7,699 nt of DNA from Bacteroidia bacterium (GTDB lineage Bacteria; Bacteroidota; Bacteroidia; Bacteroidales; VadinHA17): assembly GCA_026391515.1 (NCBI GenBank), contig JAPLEC010000025.1:1-7699 (forward strand). Direction: 5' to 3'. Below the pieces are notes generated by a model. It was not told the origin of the DNA. It searched no databases and was given only the letters and a program-made list of their open reading frames with translations. A program made the position numbers and the translations under genes. Positions 1 through 4,882 of this stretch are shown piece after piece; the first letter of the stretch is position 1, and each line of letters opens with the position of its first letter.

Positions 1-479
1 TTTTCAAGAAACACGATTTTGTTGGTAACTCTCCCCTTTAGCTCTGCACTGATCGATTGTGCTGAGGTTTCTGTTGATTCGTCCGGAGAGTATGTCGAAG
101 CATCCTCAGCTGAAATAAATATCTTCTGTCCTGAACTGGTAATAGTTATAGGTTCTTCAGGATTATTCAACCCATATAATTCCAGGAGCTTTGAATTTGG
201 CTGATAACCAAGAAGTTTTCTGGCAAGCGGTGAATTGGCAGGAACAATAGCTGTTACAGAATCGGTTGAAGTAATATCGATTTCCTTGGTTATACTGTTA
301 ATCAGCTCATTTTCTTCAAGTTCCAGGACAACTGATTCCAGCGCTTTGTTTGCCTGAGTGCGGAATTGCTGGTCGGTGATATTAATTGCATTTCGGATCC
401 AGTATAATTGAATAAGGATAAGTCCTGAAATTGCCAGGAAGAAGAAAATTGCCAGCAATACTATTGATCTGCGCTTCAT
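1..479 (-). CDS. Sensor histidine kinase, N-terminal part (3' end beyond the left edge)
   Basis: This is an open frame of 159 codons running from an ATG at 477-479 off the left edge with no stop. The protein starts MKRRS, followed by one strongly hydrophobic helix at about residues 5-27 ending in IQLYWI. A polar stretch follows (residues 28-159), beginning NAINITDQQFRTQANKAL and continuing with many acidic residues. The pattern basic start, single helix, [IV]QxYWI and 'FxxxxNKAL' followed by a variable sensor region is typical of Bacteroidetes two-component sensor kinases, whose HAMP/PAS, HisKA and HATPase modules come later. None of those catalytic modules lies inside the window, so the kinase assignment rests only on the N-terminal signature. 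By inference it sits in the inner membrane with the sensor region in the periplasm and would phosphorylate a response regulator. It could alternatively be another single-pass membrane sensor. A candidate promoter and tandem repeat lie directly upstream. Confidence 0.72.
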   Translation of the reverse strand, partial: MKRRSIVLLAIFFFLAISGLILIQLYWIRNAINITDQQFRTQANKALESVVLELEENELINSITKEIDITSTDSVTAIVPANSPLARKLLGYQPNSKLLELYGLNNPEEPITITSSGQKIFISAEDASTYSPDESTETSAQSISAELKGRVTNKIVFLE

Positions 480-486
480 ACAATTA

Positions 487-494
487 CAAAAGTA
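487..494 (-). promoter_or_regulatory. Candidate -7 element for the sensor kinase gene
   Basis: Read on the minus strand this is TACTTTTG, a full match to the Bacteroidetes -7 consensus TAnnTTTG. No TTTG-like -33 element is present at the usual 19-20 bp upstream. The expected start site (near 481) would be only a couple of bases before the ATG at 479, giving a nearly leaderless mRNA. The missing -33 would suit a promoter that needs an activator, which fits the repeat at 522-538. An 8-bp match with six fixed bases in AT-rich DNA can arise by chance. Confidence 0.35.
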
Positions 495-521
495 CTACTA
501 TATATAGTTTGTGTTCCCACT

Positions 522-538
522 CTTTAACTTTCTTTAAC
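522..538 (-). promoter_or_regulatory. Tandem GTTAAAG repeat, candidate response-regulator site
   Basis: On the minus strand this reads GTTAAAGAAAGTTAAAG: two identical 7-bp half-sites with a period of 10 bp, so both face the same side of the helix. OmpR/PhoB-family response regulators typically bind tandem half-sites with a 10-11 bp period. The site is centred about 49 bp upstream of the start site predicted from the -7 element at 487-494. That is where an activator can replace a weak -33 element. Autoregulation of the adjacent kinase gene is an inference; the cognate regulator is not in the window. Confidence 0.35.
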
Positions 539-600
539 AACCAGTTTTGTTCAGCTGATGTTATTAAAGAATTTTAGACTATCAAAAAATATTTTTTTTT

Positions 601-656
601 AACATTTCATTAAAATATAGTTAATATTCAGCTTTTTAGGTTAAAACATTTCATTA
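601..656. repeat. Perfect 12-bp direct repeat, 44 bp apart
   Basis: AACATTTCATTA occurs at 601-612 and again at 645-656, start-to-start distance 44 bp (about four helical turns). Flanking bases differ, so the copy is exactly 12 bp. The two copies are centred about 109 and 65 bp upstream of the start site predicted from the sigma-54-like element at 689-704. That is the usual position of upstream sites for enhancer-binding proteins. The right copy also overlaps the possible -33 of the alternative promoter at 649-679. A chance repeat of this length in so small an AT-rich region is unlikely but not excluded. Confidence 0.4.
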
Positions 657-679
657 TGTTAGTTACTGAAGATACATTT
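649..679 (+). promoter_or_regulatory. Alternative housekeeping-type promoter (-33/-7)
   Basis: TACATTTG at 672-679 matches the Bacteroidetes -7 consensus TAnnTTTG fully. TTTC at 649-652 is a three-of-four match to the -33 TTTG with a 19-bp spacer. It would start transcription near 686, towards the terminator at 763-796, giving a transcript of about 110 nt. It is an alternative to, or works alongside, the sigma-54-like element 10 bp downstream. Confidence 0.35.
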
Positions 680-688
680 GCAAAGGTT

Positions 689-704
689 TTGGCATAGAAT
701 TTGA
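689..704 (+). promoter_or_regulatory. Sigma-54 (RpoN)-like -24/-12 promoter
   Basis: The 16 bases TTGGCATAGAATTTGA match the RpoN consensus YTGGCACG-N4-TTGC at TTGGCA and at TTG. The GG at 691-692 lies exactly 12 bp before the G-A at 703-704, where the consensus has GC. The one important mismatch is A for C in the -12 element. The predicted start is near 716. The 12-bp repeats at 601-656 occupy typical enhancer positions. No plus-strand gene follows within a sensible distance, so the expected product is a small RNA. Confidence 0.45.
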
Positions 705-715
705 ACAATAATATA

Positions 716-796
716 TAGAGGTTTTTTCATAGGTTAGGTTAGTTTTAGGGTTATCAAAAAATGAGCCACTTCGTTCTGAGGTGGCTCTTCTTCTTT
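716..796 (+). ncRNA. Candidate small regulatory RNA
   Basis: The stretch between the sigma-54-like promoter and the intrinsic terminator would give a transcript of about 81 nt, or about 110 nt from the alternative promoter. Its 5' half is low in C and carries a TTAGG-type reiteration (AGGTTAGGTTAG at 731-742, then TTTTAGGGTTA). It shows no obvious stable pairing, as expected of a single-stranded seed. The 3' end is a 10-bp hairpin with a T-rich tail, the usual sRNA end. No credible reading frame is present; the only ATG frame (761-832) runs through the hairpin. RpoN-driven small RNAs are known elsewhere (Qrr in Vibrio, GlmY/GlmZ in enterics), but there is no visible sequence relation and targets are unknown. 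The evidence is positional only. Confidence 0.4.
756..796. terminator. Bidirectional intrinsic terminator
   Basis: GAGCCACTTC (763-772) pairs with GAGGTGGCTC (778-787) around the 5-nt loop GTTCT: ten pairs including one T-G wobble. On the plus strand it is followed by TTCTTCTTT (788-796), ending the proposed small RNA. On the minus strand it is followed by A and then six T (761 down to 756), ending the acpP-to-833 operon 46 bp after its last stop codon. It is the clearest terminator in the window. Confidence 0.85.
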
Positions 797-832
797 AAGA
801 CGGTTAGATATAGAATCCCGGATAAGATCTGA

Positions 833-1366
833 TTACTCTACCGGATGATCTGGAACGCCTGGATGAGATTTATGATGAGATAATTGGATAACCTTTATAA
901 CATTTATATTTTGTGCTCTTGCTGCATGAAAAAAATGTTTTCTGATTAAGGTTGATTTCTTCCTCTTAAGCCAGGTAAGATCAATTATATAAGAGGTTTT
1001 GTCTTTAAAAATAACTTTCACTTTCCTTTCTTTATGTGGCATAACGACCTCTCTCATACTTGTCCAGGGAAATGAATACTTTTTGGGTCTGAAAACCCCA
1101 TATCGGAATTCAACTTTATCATCATCAATCAAGAAATAAAGCTCTCCCCTTTTAAAGGTTGCGTATGCTGCAACAAGCGCGACTAAAAAGCTGATACCAA
1201 AAAGAGCAACGGAATTGACTGGTTTTACATCTTCTACTCCGAAAACCGGACGAAGCATTGCAACGTATGCTCCCACAAGAAAAAATACGACAACAACACC
1301 CCAGAGTATTAATTTTCTGCCTTTTGTAATTTGCTCTTCTGATAAATTGAAATAAAGTTTTTCCAT
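833..1366 (-). CDS. Two-helix membrane protein with a PH-like domain, function unknown
   Basis: This 177-residue protein is the last gene of the acpP operon. It has two hydrophobic helices (about residues 19-38 and 51-70) joined by a short loop. A soluble domain of about 80 residues follows (about 73-155), made of alternating beta-like strands (ELYFLIDDDKVEFRYG, KKYSFPWTSMREVVM, KVKVIFKD) and a closing helix around 134-150. Two membrane helices followed by a strand-rich 'YxFPWxxIxEV'-type module resemble the bacterial PH-like membrane proteins, but I recognise no named family. The tail is rich in His and Pro (LSHHKSHPG). The ATG at 1364-1366 is 3 bp from the stop of the upstream gene, so co-transcription and perhaps translational coupling are likely. 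The bidirectional terminator follows the stop. By inference it is an inner-membrane protein with the domain in the cytoplasm. No enzyme motif is visible. Confidence 0.8.
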   Translation of the reverse strand: MEKLYFNLSEEQITKGRKLILWGVVVVFFLVGAYVAMLRPVFGVEDVKPVNSVALFGISFLVALVAAYATFKRGELYFLIDDDKVEFRYGVFRPKKYSFPWTSMREVVMPHKERKVKVIFKDKTSYIIDLTWLKRKKSTLIRKHFFHAARAQNINVIKVIQLSHHKSHPGVPDHPVE

Positions 1367-1369
1367 TTT

Positions 1370-1810
1370 TTATTGGATTATGTATTGCAAATTTTTATCC
1401 TTTAATGATTTAAGATCGATATTAAATGCTGCAGTCACGCATTCAGTGTCTCTTAGCATTGATATTATCTTATCAAGATCTGTCTCGGTTTCAGAATTAT
1501 TTATCTGGAAAATATAATCTATATTCTTTAATTTTTTGATAAGGAAATTTTTGCCGGAACGATTCGAAGTCAGGTTGTAGGTTTGATCGGGAGCTGCAGA
1601 CAGGTCTGAAAACCTGCTGAATGTCAGATCATTACCAACGCTGTCAGAAAATGAAATCGGGGATACATTTTTAAGAGAAATCTTCAGTTTATTGTTCAAA
1701 GCCAGGGAAAGTTTATAATCAGGTTCTGTCGAAACAATGCCAATCACCGGAGATTCATCAGATTGATTGATATTAAGTTGCACCCGTTTAATTTTCACAT
1801 TGGTTCTCAT
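1370..1810 (-). CDS. IPExxxVDY-family protein, diverged
   Basis: This small soluble protein of 146 residues lies 50 bp downstream of rnc. Its position after acpP-fabF-rnc and its C-terminal half match the Bacteroidetes family named for an I-P-E-x3-V-D-Y motif. Here the motif is degenerate: residues 91-99 read IKKLKNIDY, keeping I, D and Y but replacing P-E with K-K and V with I. The following segment (YIFQINN, then a helix and VTAAFNIDLKSLKDKNL) fits the usual family end. The family has no established biochemical function. No signal peptide, membrane helix or catalytic motif is visible. Upstream of the ATG lies a purine-rich GAGGAG, unusual for this window, but only 2 bp from the start codon, which is short for a working ribosome site. 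The family is recognised from motif and neighbours rather than strong identity. Confidence 0.75.
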   Translation of the reverse strand: MRTNVKIKRVQLNINQSDESPVIGIVSTEPDYKLSLALNNKLKISLKNVSPISFSDSVGNDLTFSRFSDLSAAPDQTYNLTSNRSGKNFLIKKLKNIDYIFQINNSETETDLDKIISMLRDTECVTAAFNIDLKSLKDKNLQYIIQ

Positions 1811-1860
1811 ATCTCCTCACAAACACCTTAACCTATAAAGGTAGAAAAAAATGAATGACA

Positions 1861-2607
1861 CTACACAAAATCTCCGGAAATATCTTTTATCCTTTTCCAT
1901 GCCTGGTTTGAAGCTTCCTGTTCTGCTTCCTTTTTGGAAGTACCCTGCCCTTTGCCAAATTCTTTCTTATCGATTAAAAGGGTAGTAGTGAATACCGACT
2001 TTTTGGTATCAAAATCATATTCATCCTTGTATGTAAATATCAAATTTGCTTTACGCTTCTGAACCCATTCAAAAACAAGGCTTTTATAATCAGGATCTGT
2101 TTTTACTATTGTGTTAAGGTCAAGGTATTTACCCAGCACATTTTTTATAAAGAATTTTTTAGTTTTCCTGAAACCTTTATCCAGAAATATTGATCCTATA
2201 AATGCTTCAAAGGCATCACCATAGAGGTTTTTAGTTGATTGAGCTGAACCGATATTACTGACAAGGATCTTATCGATACCCATCGAGACAGCAATCTGAT
2301 TGAGCATTTCTCCGTTAACTATTCTTGCCCGGATTTTTGTCAGAAAACCCTCACTGGCATCAGTAAATTTTTCAAAAAGAAAATCAGAAAGAATAGCATC
2401 CAGGATAGCATCTCCGAGGTATTCGAGTCTTTCGTTATTTATCTTTTTACCATCTGAAAGTGTGAAGGAAGCTGAACGGTGGATAAAAGCGATTTCATAT
2501 AATCTCAGGTTTCCGGGTCGGAAACCCAGGATCTTTCTTAAGTCGGAACTAAATTCCTGTTTATCAGGAATATATAAGCTAACAGGCTTTTTATTAAGGA
2601 ATGACAC
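1861..2607 (-). CDS. rnc: Ribonuclease III
   Basis: RNase III cleaves double-stranded RNA in the cytoplasm, maturing the large rRNA precursor and processing some mRNAs and antisense pairs. The 248-residue protein has the complete catalytic domain. The signature NERLEYLGDAILDAI spans residues 58-72, with the metal-binding acidic residues E59, E62 and D66, and the second acidic pair is D131/E134 in GDAFEAFIG. A double-stranded-RNA-binding domain covers about residues 172-242, ending in GTSKKEAEQEASNQAW. A roughly 35-residue N-terminal extension precedes the core, so it is longer than the E. coli enzyme (226 aa), which is usual in Bacteroidetes. The start is GTG (2605-2607); its G is also the last base of the fabF stop TAG, a 1-bp overlap. 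AGAGG lies 5 bp upstream inside the end of fabF. Together these suggest translational coupling to fabF. Confidence 0.97.
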   Translation of the reverse strand: MSFLNKKPVSLYIPDKQEFSSDLRKILGFRPGNLRLYEIAFIHRSASFTLSDGKKINNERLEYLGDAILDAILSDFLFEKFTDASEGFLTKIRARIVNGEMLNQIAVSMGIDKILVSNIGSAQSTKNLYGDAFEAFIGSIFLDKGFRKTKKFFIKNVLGKYLDLNTIVKTDPDYKSLVFEWVQKRKANLIFTYKDEYDFDTKKSVFTTTLLIDKKEFGKGQGTSKKEAEQEASNQAWKRIKDISGDFV

Positions 2608-3854
2608 TAAACCTCTGCTTTTTTGAATACTACAGAAGCGTTATGGCCACCAAAACCAAAAGTATTGCTGATGGCAACATCTATATTTCTGTTCTGTACT
2701 TTATTAAGTGTTAAATTCAGCTTATGATCAATATCAGGATCGGGGACTTTAAAGTTTATTGTCGGAGGAACAGTATTATGAACGATTGCCATAATAGCAG
2801 CAATAGCTTCAATAGCGCCAGCTGCGCCCAGCAGATGGCCTGTCATTGATTTAGTGGAGCTGATATTAAGTTTATAGGCATGTTCGCCGAAAACATCAAT
2901 AATAGCTTTTATTTCAGAAATGTCACCCAATGGTGTTGCGGTGCCATGAGCGTTTATATAGTCAATATCTTCAGGCTTCAGATCTGCATCTGCGACAGCG
3001 AGCTTCATCACATTACGTGCGCCGAGTCCTTCAGGATGAGGAGCAGTAACATGAAAAGCATCAGCGGTCATTCCCCCGCCTGCCAGTTCGGCATATATTT
3101 TTGCACCTCTTGCTTTAGCATGCTCGTATTCTTCTACAATAAGGGCACCGGCTCCTTCACCCAGGACAAATCCGTCACGGGTTTTATCAAAAGGTCTTGA
3201 AGCAGTTTTATATTCAGCATTATTGGTCGATAAAGCCTGTAAAGCATTAAAGCCGCCAATGCCCGGTTCATTTATTGCAGCTTCGGAACCGCCGGTAACA
3301 AAAATATCTGCTTTTCCCCAGCGTATGTAATTTAAAGCGTCAATAATTGAATTTGTTGAAGAAGCACAGGCTGAAACAGTAGAAAAATTGGGACCTCTGA
3401 AACCGAATTTTATGGAGATCGTCCCGGCTGCTATGTCAGCAATCATCTTAGGTATAAAGAAAGGACTGAATCGGGGAGTTCCATCTCCAAGAACATGTTG
3501 TTTTATTGCGAGAAAAAAGGTTTCAAGCCCTCCAATTCCTGAAGCCCATATAACACCGGTCCTGTCTTTATCGATCTTTTCGAGATCCAGACCGGAGTCT
3601 TTGATGGCTTCGTCAGTTGCAACCAATGCAAACTGTGAATACAGGTCAAGCTTATTAACCTCTTTTCTGTCAAAGAAATTAGCAGAGTCGTATCCCTTTA
3701 CTTCGCATGCAAATTTGGTTTTGAACTTTTCAGGATTAAACCGGGTGATAATTCCAGCGCCGCTTGTTCCGTTTTTTAGTCCATCCCAGTATTCATGCAA
3801 AGTATTACCAATAGGAGTCAGGGCTCCAAGGCCGGTAATTACAACTCTTCTCAT
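2607..3854 (-). CDS. fabF: Beta-ketoacyl-ACP synthase II
   Basis: The enzyme condenses malonyl-ACP with a growing acyl-ACP, the chain-lengthening step of type II fatty-acid synthesis, in the cytoplasm. The chosen start gives 415 residues beginning MRRVVITGLGALTPIGN, the standard FabF N-terminus. The catalytic set is complete: nucleophile C163 in VSACASS, H303 in NAHGTATPLGD, K335 and H340 in STKSMTGH, and the gating-loop motif FGFGGHNA at 399-406. These positions coincide with E. coli FabF numbering, which supports this start. An in-frame ATG seven codons earlier (3873-3875, adding MHCYNPF) is possible, leaving only 2 bp after acpP, but the extra residues look unlike the family. Its substrate carrier is encoded immediately upstream. 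The stop TAG overlaps the GTG of rnc by 1 bp. Confidence 0.97.
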   Translation of the reverse strand: MRRVVITGLGALTPIGNTLHEYWDGLKNGTSGAGIITRFNPEKFKTKFACEVKGYDSANFFDRKEVNKLDLYSQFALVATDEAIKDSGLDLEKIDKDRTGVIWASGIGGLETFFLAIKQHVLGDGTPRFSPFFIPKMIADIAAGTISIKFGFRGPNFSTVSACASSTNSIIDALNYIRWGKADIFVTGGSEAAINEPGIGGFNALQALSTNNAEYKTASRPFDKTRDGFVLGEGAGALIVEEYEHAKARGAKIYAELAGGGMTADAFHVTAPHPEGLGARNVMKLAVADADLKPEDIDYINAHGTATPLGDISEIKAIIDVFGEHAYKLNISSTKSMTGHLLGAAGAIEAIAAIMAIVHNTVPPTINFKVPDPDIDHKLNLTLNKVQNRNIDVAISNTFGFGGHNASVVFKKAEV

Positions 3855-3877
3855 AAATGGGTTATAACAATGCAAGA

Positions 3878-4114
3878 TTACTTTGCATTTTCCTCGATGT
3901 ACTTGATAGCATCACCAACGGTGCTGATGGTCTCTGCCTGATCATCGGGAATTCCAATGTTGAATTCTTTTTCGAATTCCATGATCAGCTCAACAGTGTC
4001 AAGAGAGTCTGCTCCCAGATCATTCGTGAAACTGGCTTCAGGAGTTACTTCTGATTCGTCAACTCCAAGTTTATCAACTATAATCTCTTTTACTCTTGTG
4101 GCAATGTCAGACAT
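3878..4114 (-). CDS. acpP: Acyl carrier protein
   Basis: This small acidic carrier protein of 78 residues holds growing acyl chains on a phosphopantetheine arm for all steps of fatty-acid synthesis. The attachment site is S37 in the motif GADSLDTVELIMEFE, preceded by the usual helix I (IATRVKEIIVDKLGV) and the acidic loop ESEVTPEASF. It ends with the typical helix IV (STVGDAIKYIEENAK). Length and start (MSDIATRV) agree with the family. It is the first gene of the minus-strand operon, directly upstream of its partner fabF, and has a good candidate promoter at 4153-4184 with a leader of about 32 nt. No Shine-Dalgarno sequence precedes the ATG; the leader is A/T-only near the start, as is common in Bacteroidetes. 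Confidence 0.98.
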   Translation of the reverse strand: MSDIATRVKEIIVDKLGVDESEVTPEASFTNDLGADSLDTVELIMEFEKEFNIGIPDDQAETISTVGDAIKYIEENAK

Positions 4115-4152
4115 AATGATAAATTTTAATTAATAATAATTTTTAAACCTTG

Positions 4153-4184
4153 CAAAGAAATATATTTGTACTTTATTATTCAAA
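4153..4184 (-). promoter_or_regulatory. Candidate promoter of the acpP operon
   Basis: On the minus strand TTTG (4184-4181) is followed after 20 bp by TTTCTTTG (4160-4153). The Bacteroidetes pattern is TTTG, a spacer of about 19-20 bp, then TAnnTTTG; the only mismatch is T for A in the second base of the -7. Transcription would begin near 4146, about 32 nt before the acpP ATG. It lies in the divergent acpP/purN interval and no other minus-strand pair there fits as well. Confidence 0.55.
4161..4168 (+). promoter_or_regulatory. Possible -7 element towards purN
   Basis: TATATTTG matches TAnnTTTG on the plus strand and would start transcription near 4175, leaving a leader of about 120 nt before purN. 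No convincing -33 is seen upstream. The element lies inside the spacer of the acpP promoter, so the two divergent promoters would overlap. Chance occurrence in this very AT-rich stretch is quite possible. Confidence 0.25.
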
Positions 4185-4277
4185 TGATTTGAGGTTTTTT
4201 ATTTACTAAATGAAATAATAAATTGATTATTAACTGAATAAACTTAAAATTAGATCATAATCATAATCTGTCAGAAA

Positions 4278-4291
4278 GTGATAATTGTCAC
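4278..4291. promoter_or_regulatory. Near-perfect palindrome just before purN
   Basis: GTGATAATTGTCAC is a 14-bp inverted repeat with one mismatched pair, ending 3 bp before the purN ATG. It could be an operator, or could pair in the mRNA and affect translation initiation. It resembles no operator that I recognise. It stands out mainly because the rest of the interval is nearly pure A/T. Confidence 0.25.
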
Positions 4292-4294
4292 ATA

Positions 4295-4882
4295 ATGAAG
4301 AAGATAGCAATTTTTGCTTCAGGTTCCGGAACAAATGCCGAAAACATAATAAAATACTTTTCGAACAGAAAGAGTGCTAAAGTGACTCTTATTTTATCGA
4401 ATCGTCGCGAAGCCTATGTATTAAAAAGGGCTGCAGAACATAATATTAAATCGATTTTTTTCGACTACAATGAGTTTAATACCTCAGATAAGGTTCTGGA
4501 TGAGCTGTTAAGAAATGATATAGACTTTCTGGTTTTAGCCGGATTTTTGTGGCTGGTCCCTGAAAAAATACTGAATTTGTATGCAGGTCGTATAATTAAC
4601 ATACATCCGGCTTTATTACCTAAGTACGGAGGTAAAGGGATGTATGGGGAGAAAGTACATAAGGCTGTAATTGATAATCACGAATCAGAATCGGGTATTT
4701 CAATCCATTATGTCAATAAGCTCTATGATGAAGGAGATATTATTTTTCAGGCCAGATGCAAAGTTGAACCTTCAGATACGCCTGATACTCTGGCTGCAAG
4801 AATACACGAGCTGGAATACAAATATTTCCCAAAAGTAATAGAAGATTTGATCGGGAAGTTTCCCGGCAAAGCTAAAAAGTAG
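4295..4882 (+). CDS. purN: Phosphoribosylglycinamide formyltransferase (GAR transformylase)
   Basis: The enzyme transfers a formyl group from 10-formyltetrahydrofolate to GAR, the third step of de novo purine synthesis, in the cytoplasm. The 195-residue protein has the phosphate-binding loop FASGSGTN at residues 7-14, the folate-site segment VLAGFLWLVP and the catalytic stretch INIHPALLPKYGGKGMYG. The catalytic residues N102, H104 and D145 (in LYDEGDII) correspond to N106, H108 and D144 of the E. coli enzyme. Length is normal for the folate-dependent, single-domain form. The ATG at 4295 has no Shine-Dalgarno; a palindrome ends 3 bp before it. It is transcribed divergently from acpP, an arrangement I recall from other Bacteroidetes. 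Its last 11 bp overlap the 3' end of the convergent peptidase gene. Confidence 0.97.
   Translation: MKKIAIFASGSGTNAENIIKYFSNRKSAKVTLILSNRREAYVLKRAAEHNIKSIFFDYNEFNTSDKVLDELLRNDIDFLVLAGFLWLVPEKILNLYAGRIINIHPALLPKYGGKGMYGEKVHKAVIDNHESESGISIHYVNKLYDEGDIIFQARCKVEPSDTPDTLAARIHELEYKYFPKVIEDLIGKFPGKAKK

Noticed and set aside
19..204. Plus-strand open frame of 61 codons.
   Set aside because: It is antisense to the sensor kinase N-terminus, whose minus-strand frame gives a recognisable protein.
550..633. TTCAGCT occurring at 550-556 and 627-633.
   Set aside because: A 7-bp repeat over this distance is expected by chance and shows no relation to the other elements.
761..832. A 23-codon plus-strand reading frame starting ATGAGCCAC and ending TGA directly before the end of the 833-1366 gene.
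   Set aside because: It runs through the terminator hairpin and its T-rich tail, lacks a ribosome-site signal and has no recognisable features; the hairpin explains the sequence better.
1825..1842. Short inverted repeat ACCTT...AAGGT in the gap between rnc and the IPExxxVDY gene.
   Set aside because: It has only five pairs with an 8-nt loop and no T tract on the minus strand, so it is not a terminator; too short to claim as an operator.
2300..2626. Plus-strand open frame of 108 codons.
   Set aside because: It is a shadow of rnc, whose signature motifs lie on the minus strand over the same bases.
3388..3867. Plus-strand open frame of 159 codons.
   Set aside because: It is a shadow of fabF; the minus strand carries all FabF catalytic residues and this frame encodes nothing recognisable.
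4852..4865. CGGGAAGTTTCCCG as a terminator of purN or the peptidase gene.
   Set aside because: It is a short stem inside the purN coding sequence and neither strand has a following T run; mentioned only in connection with the overlap.
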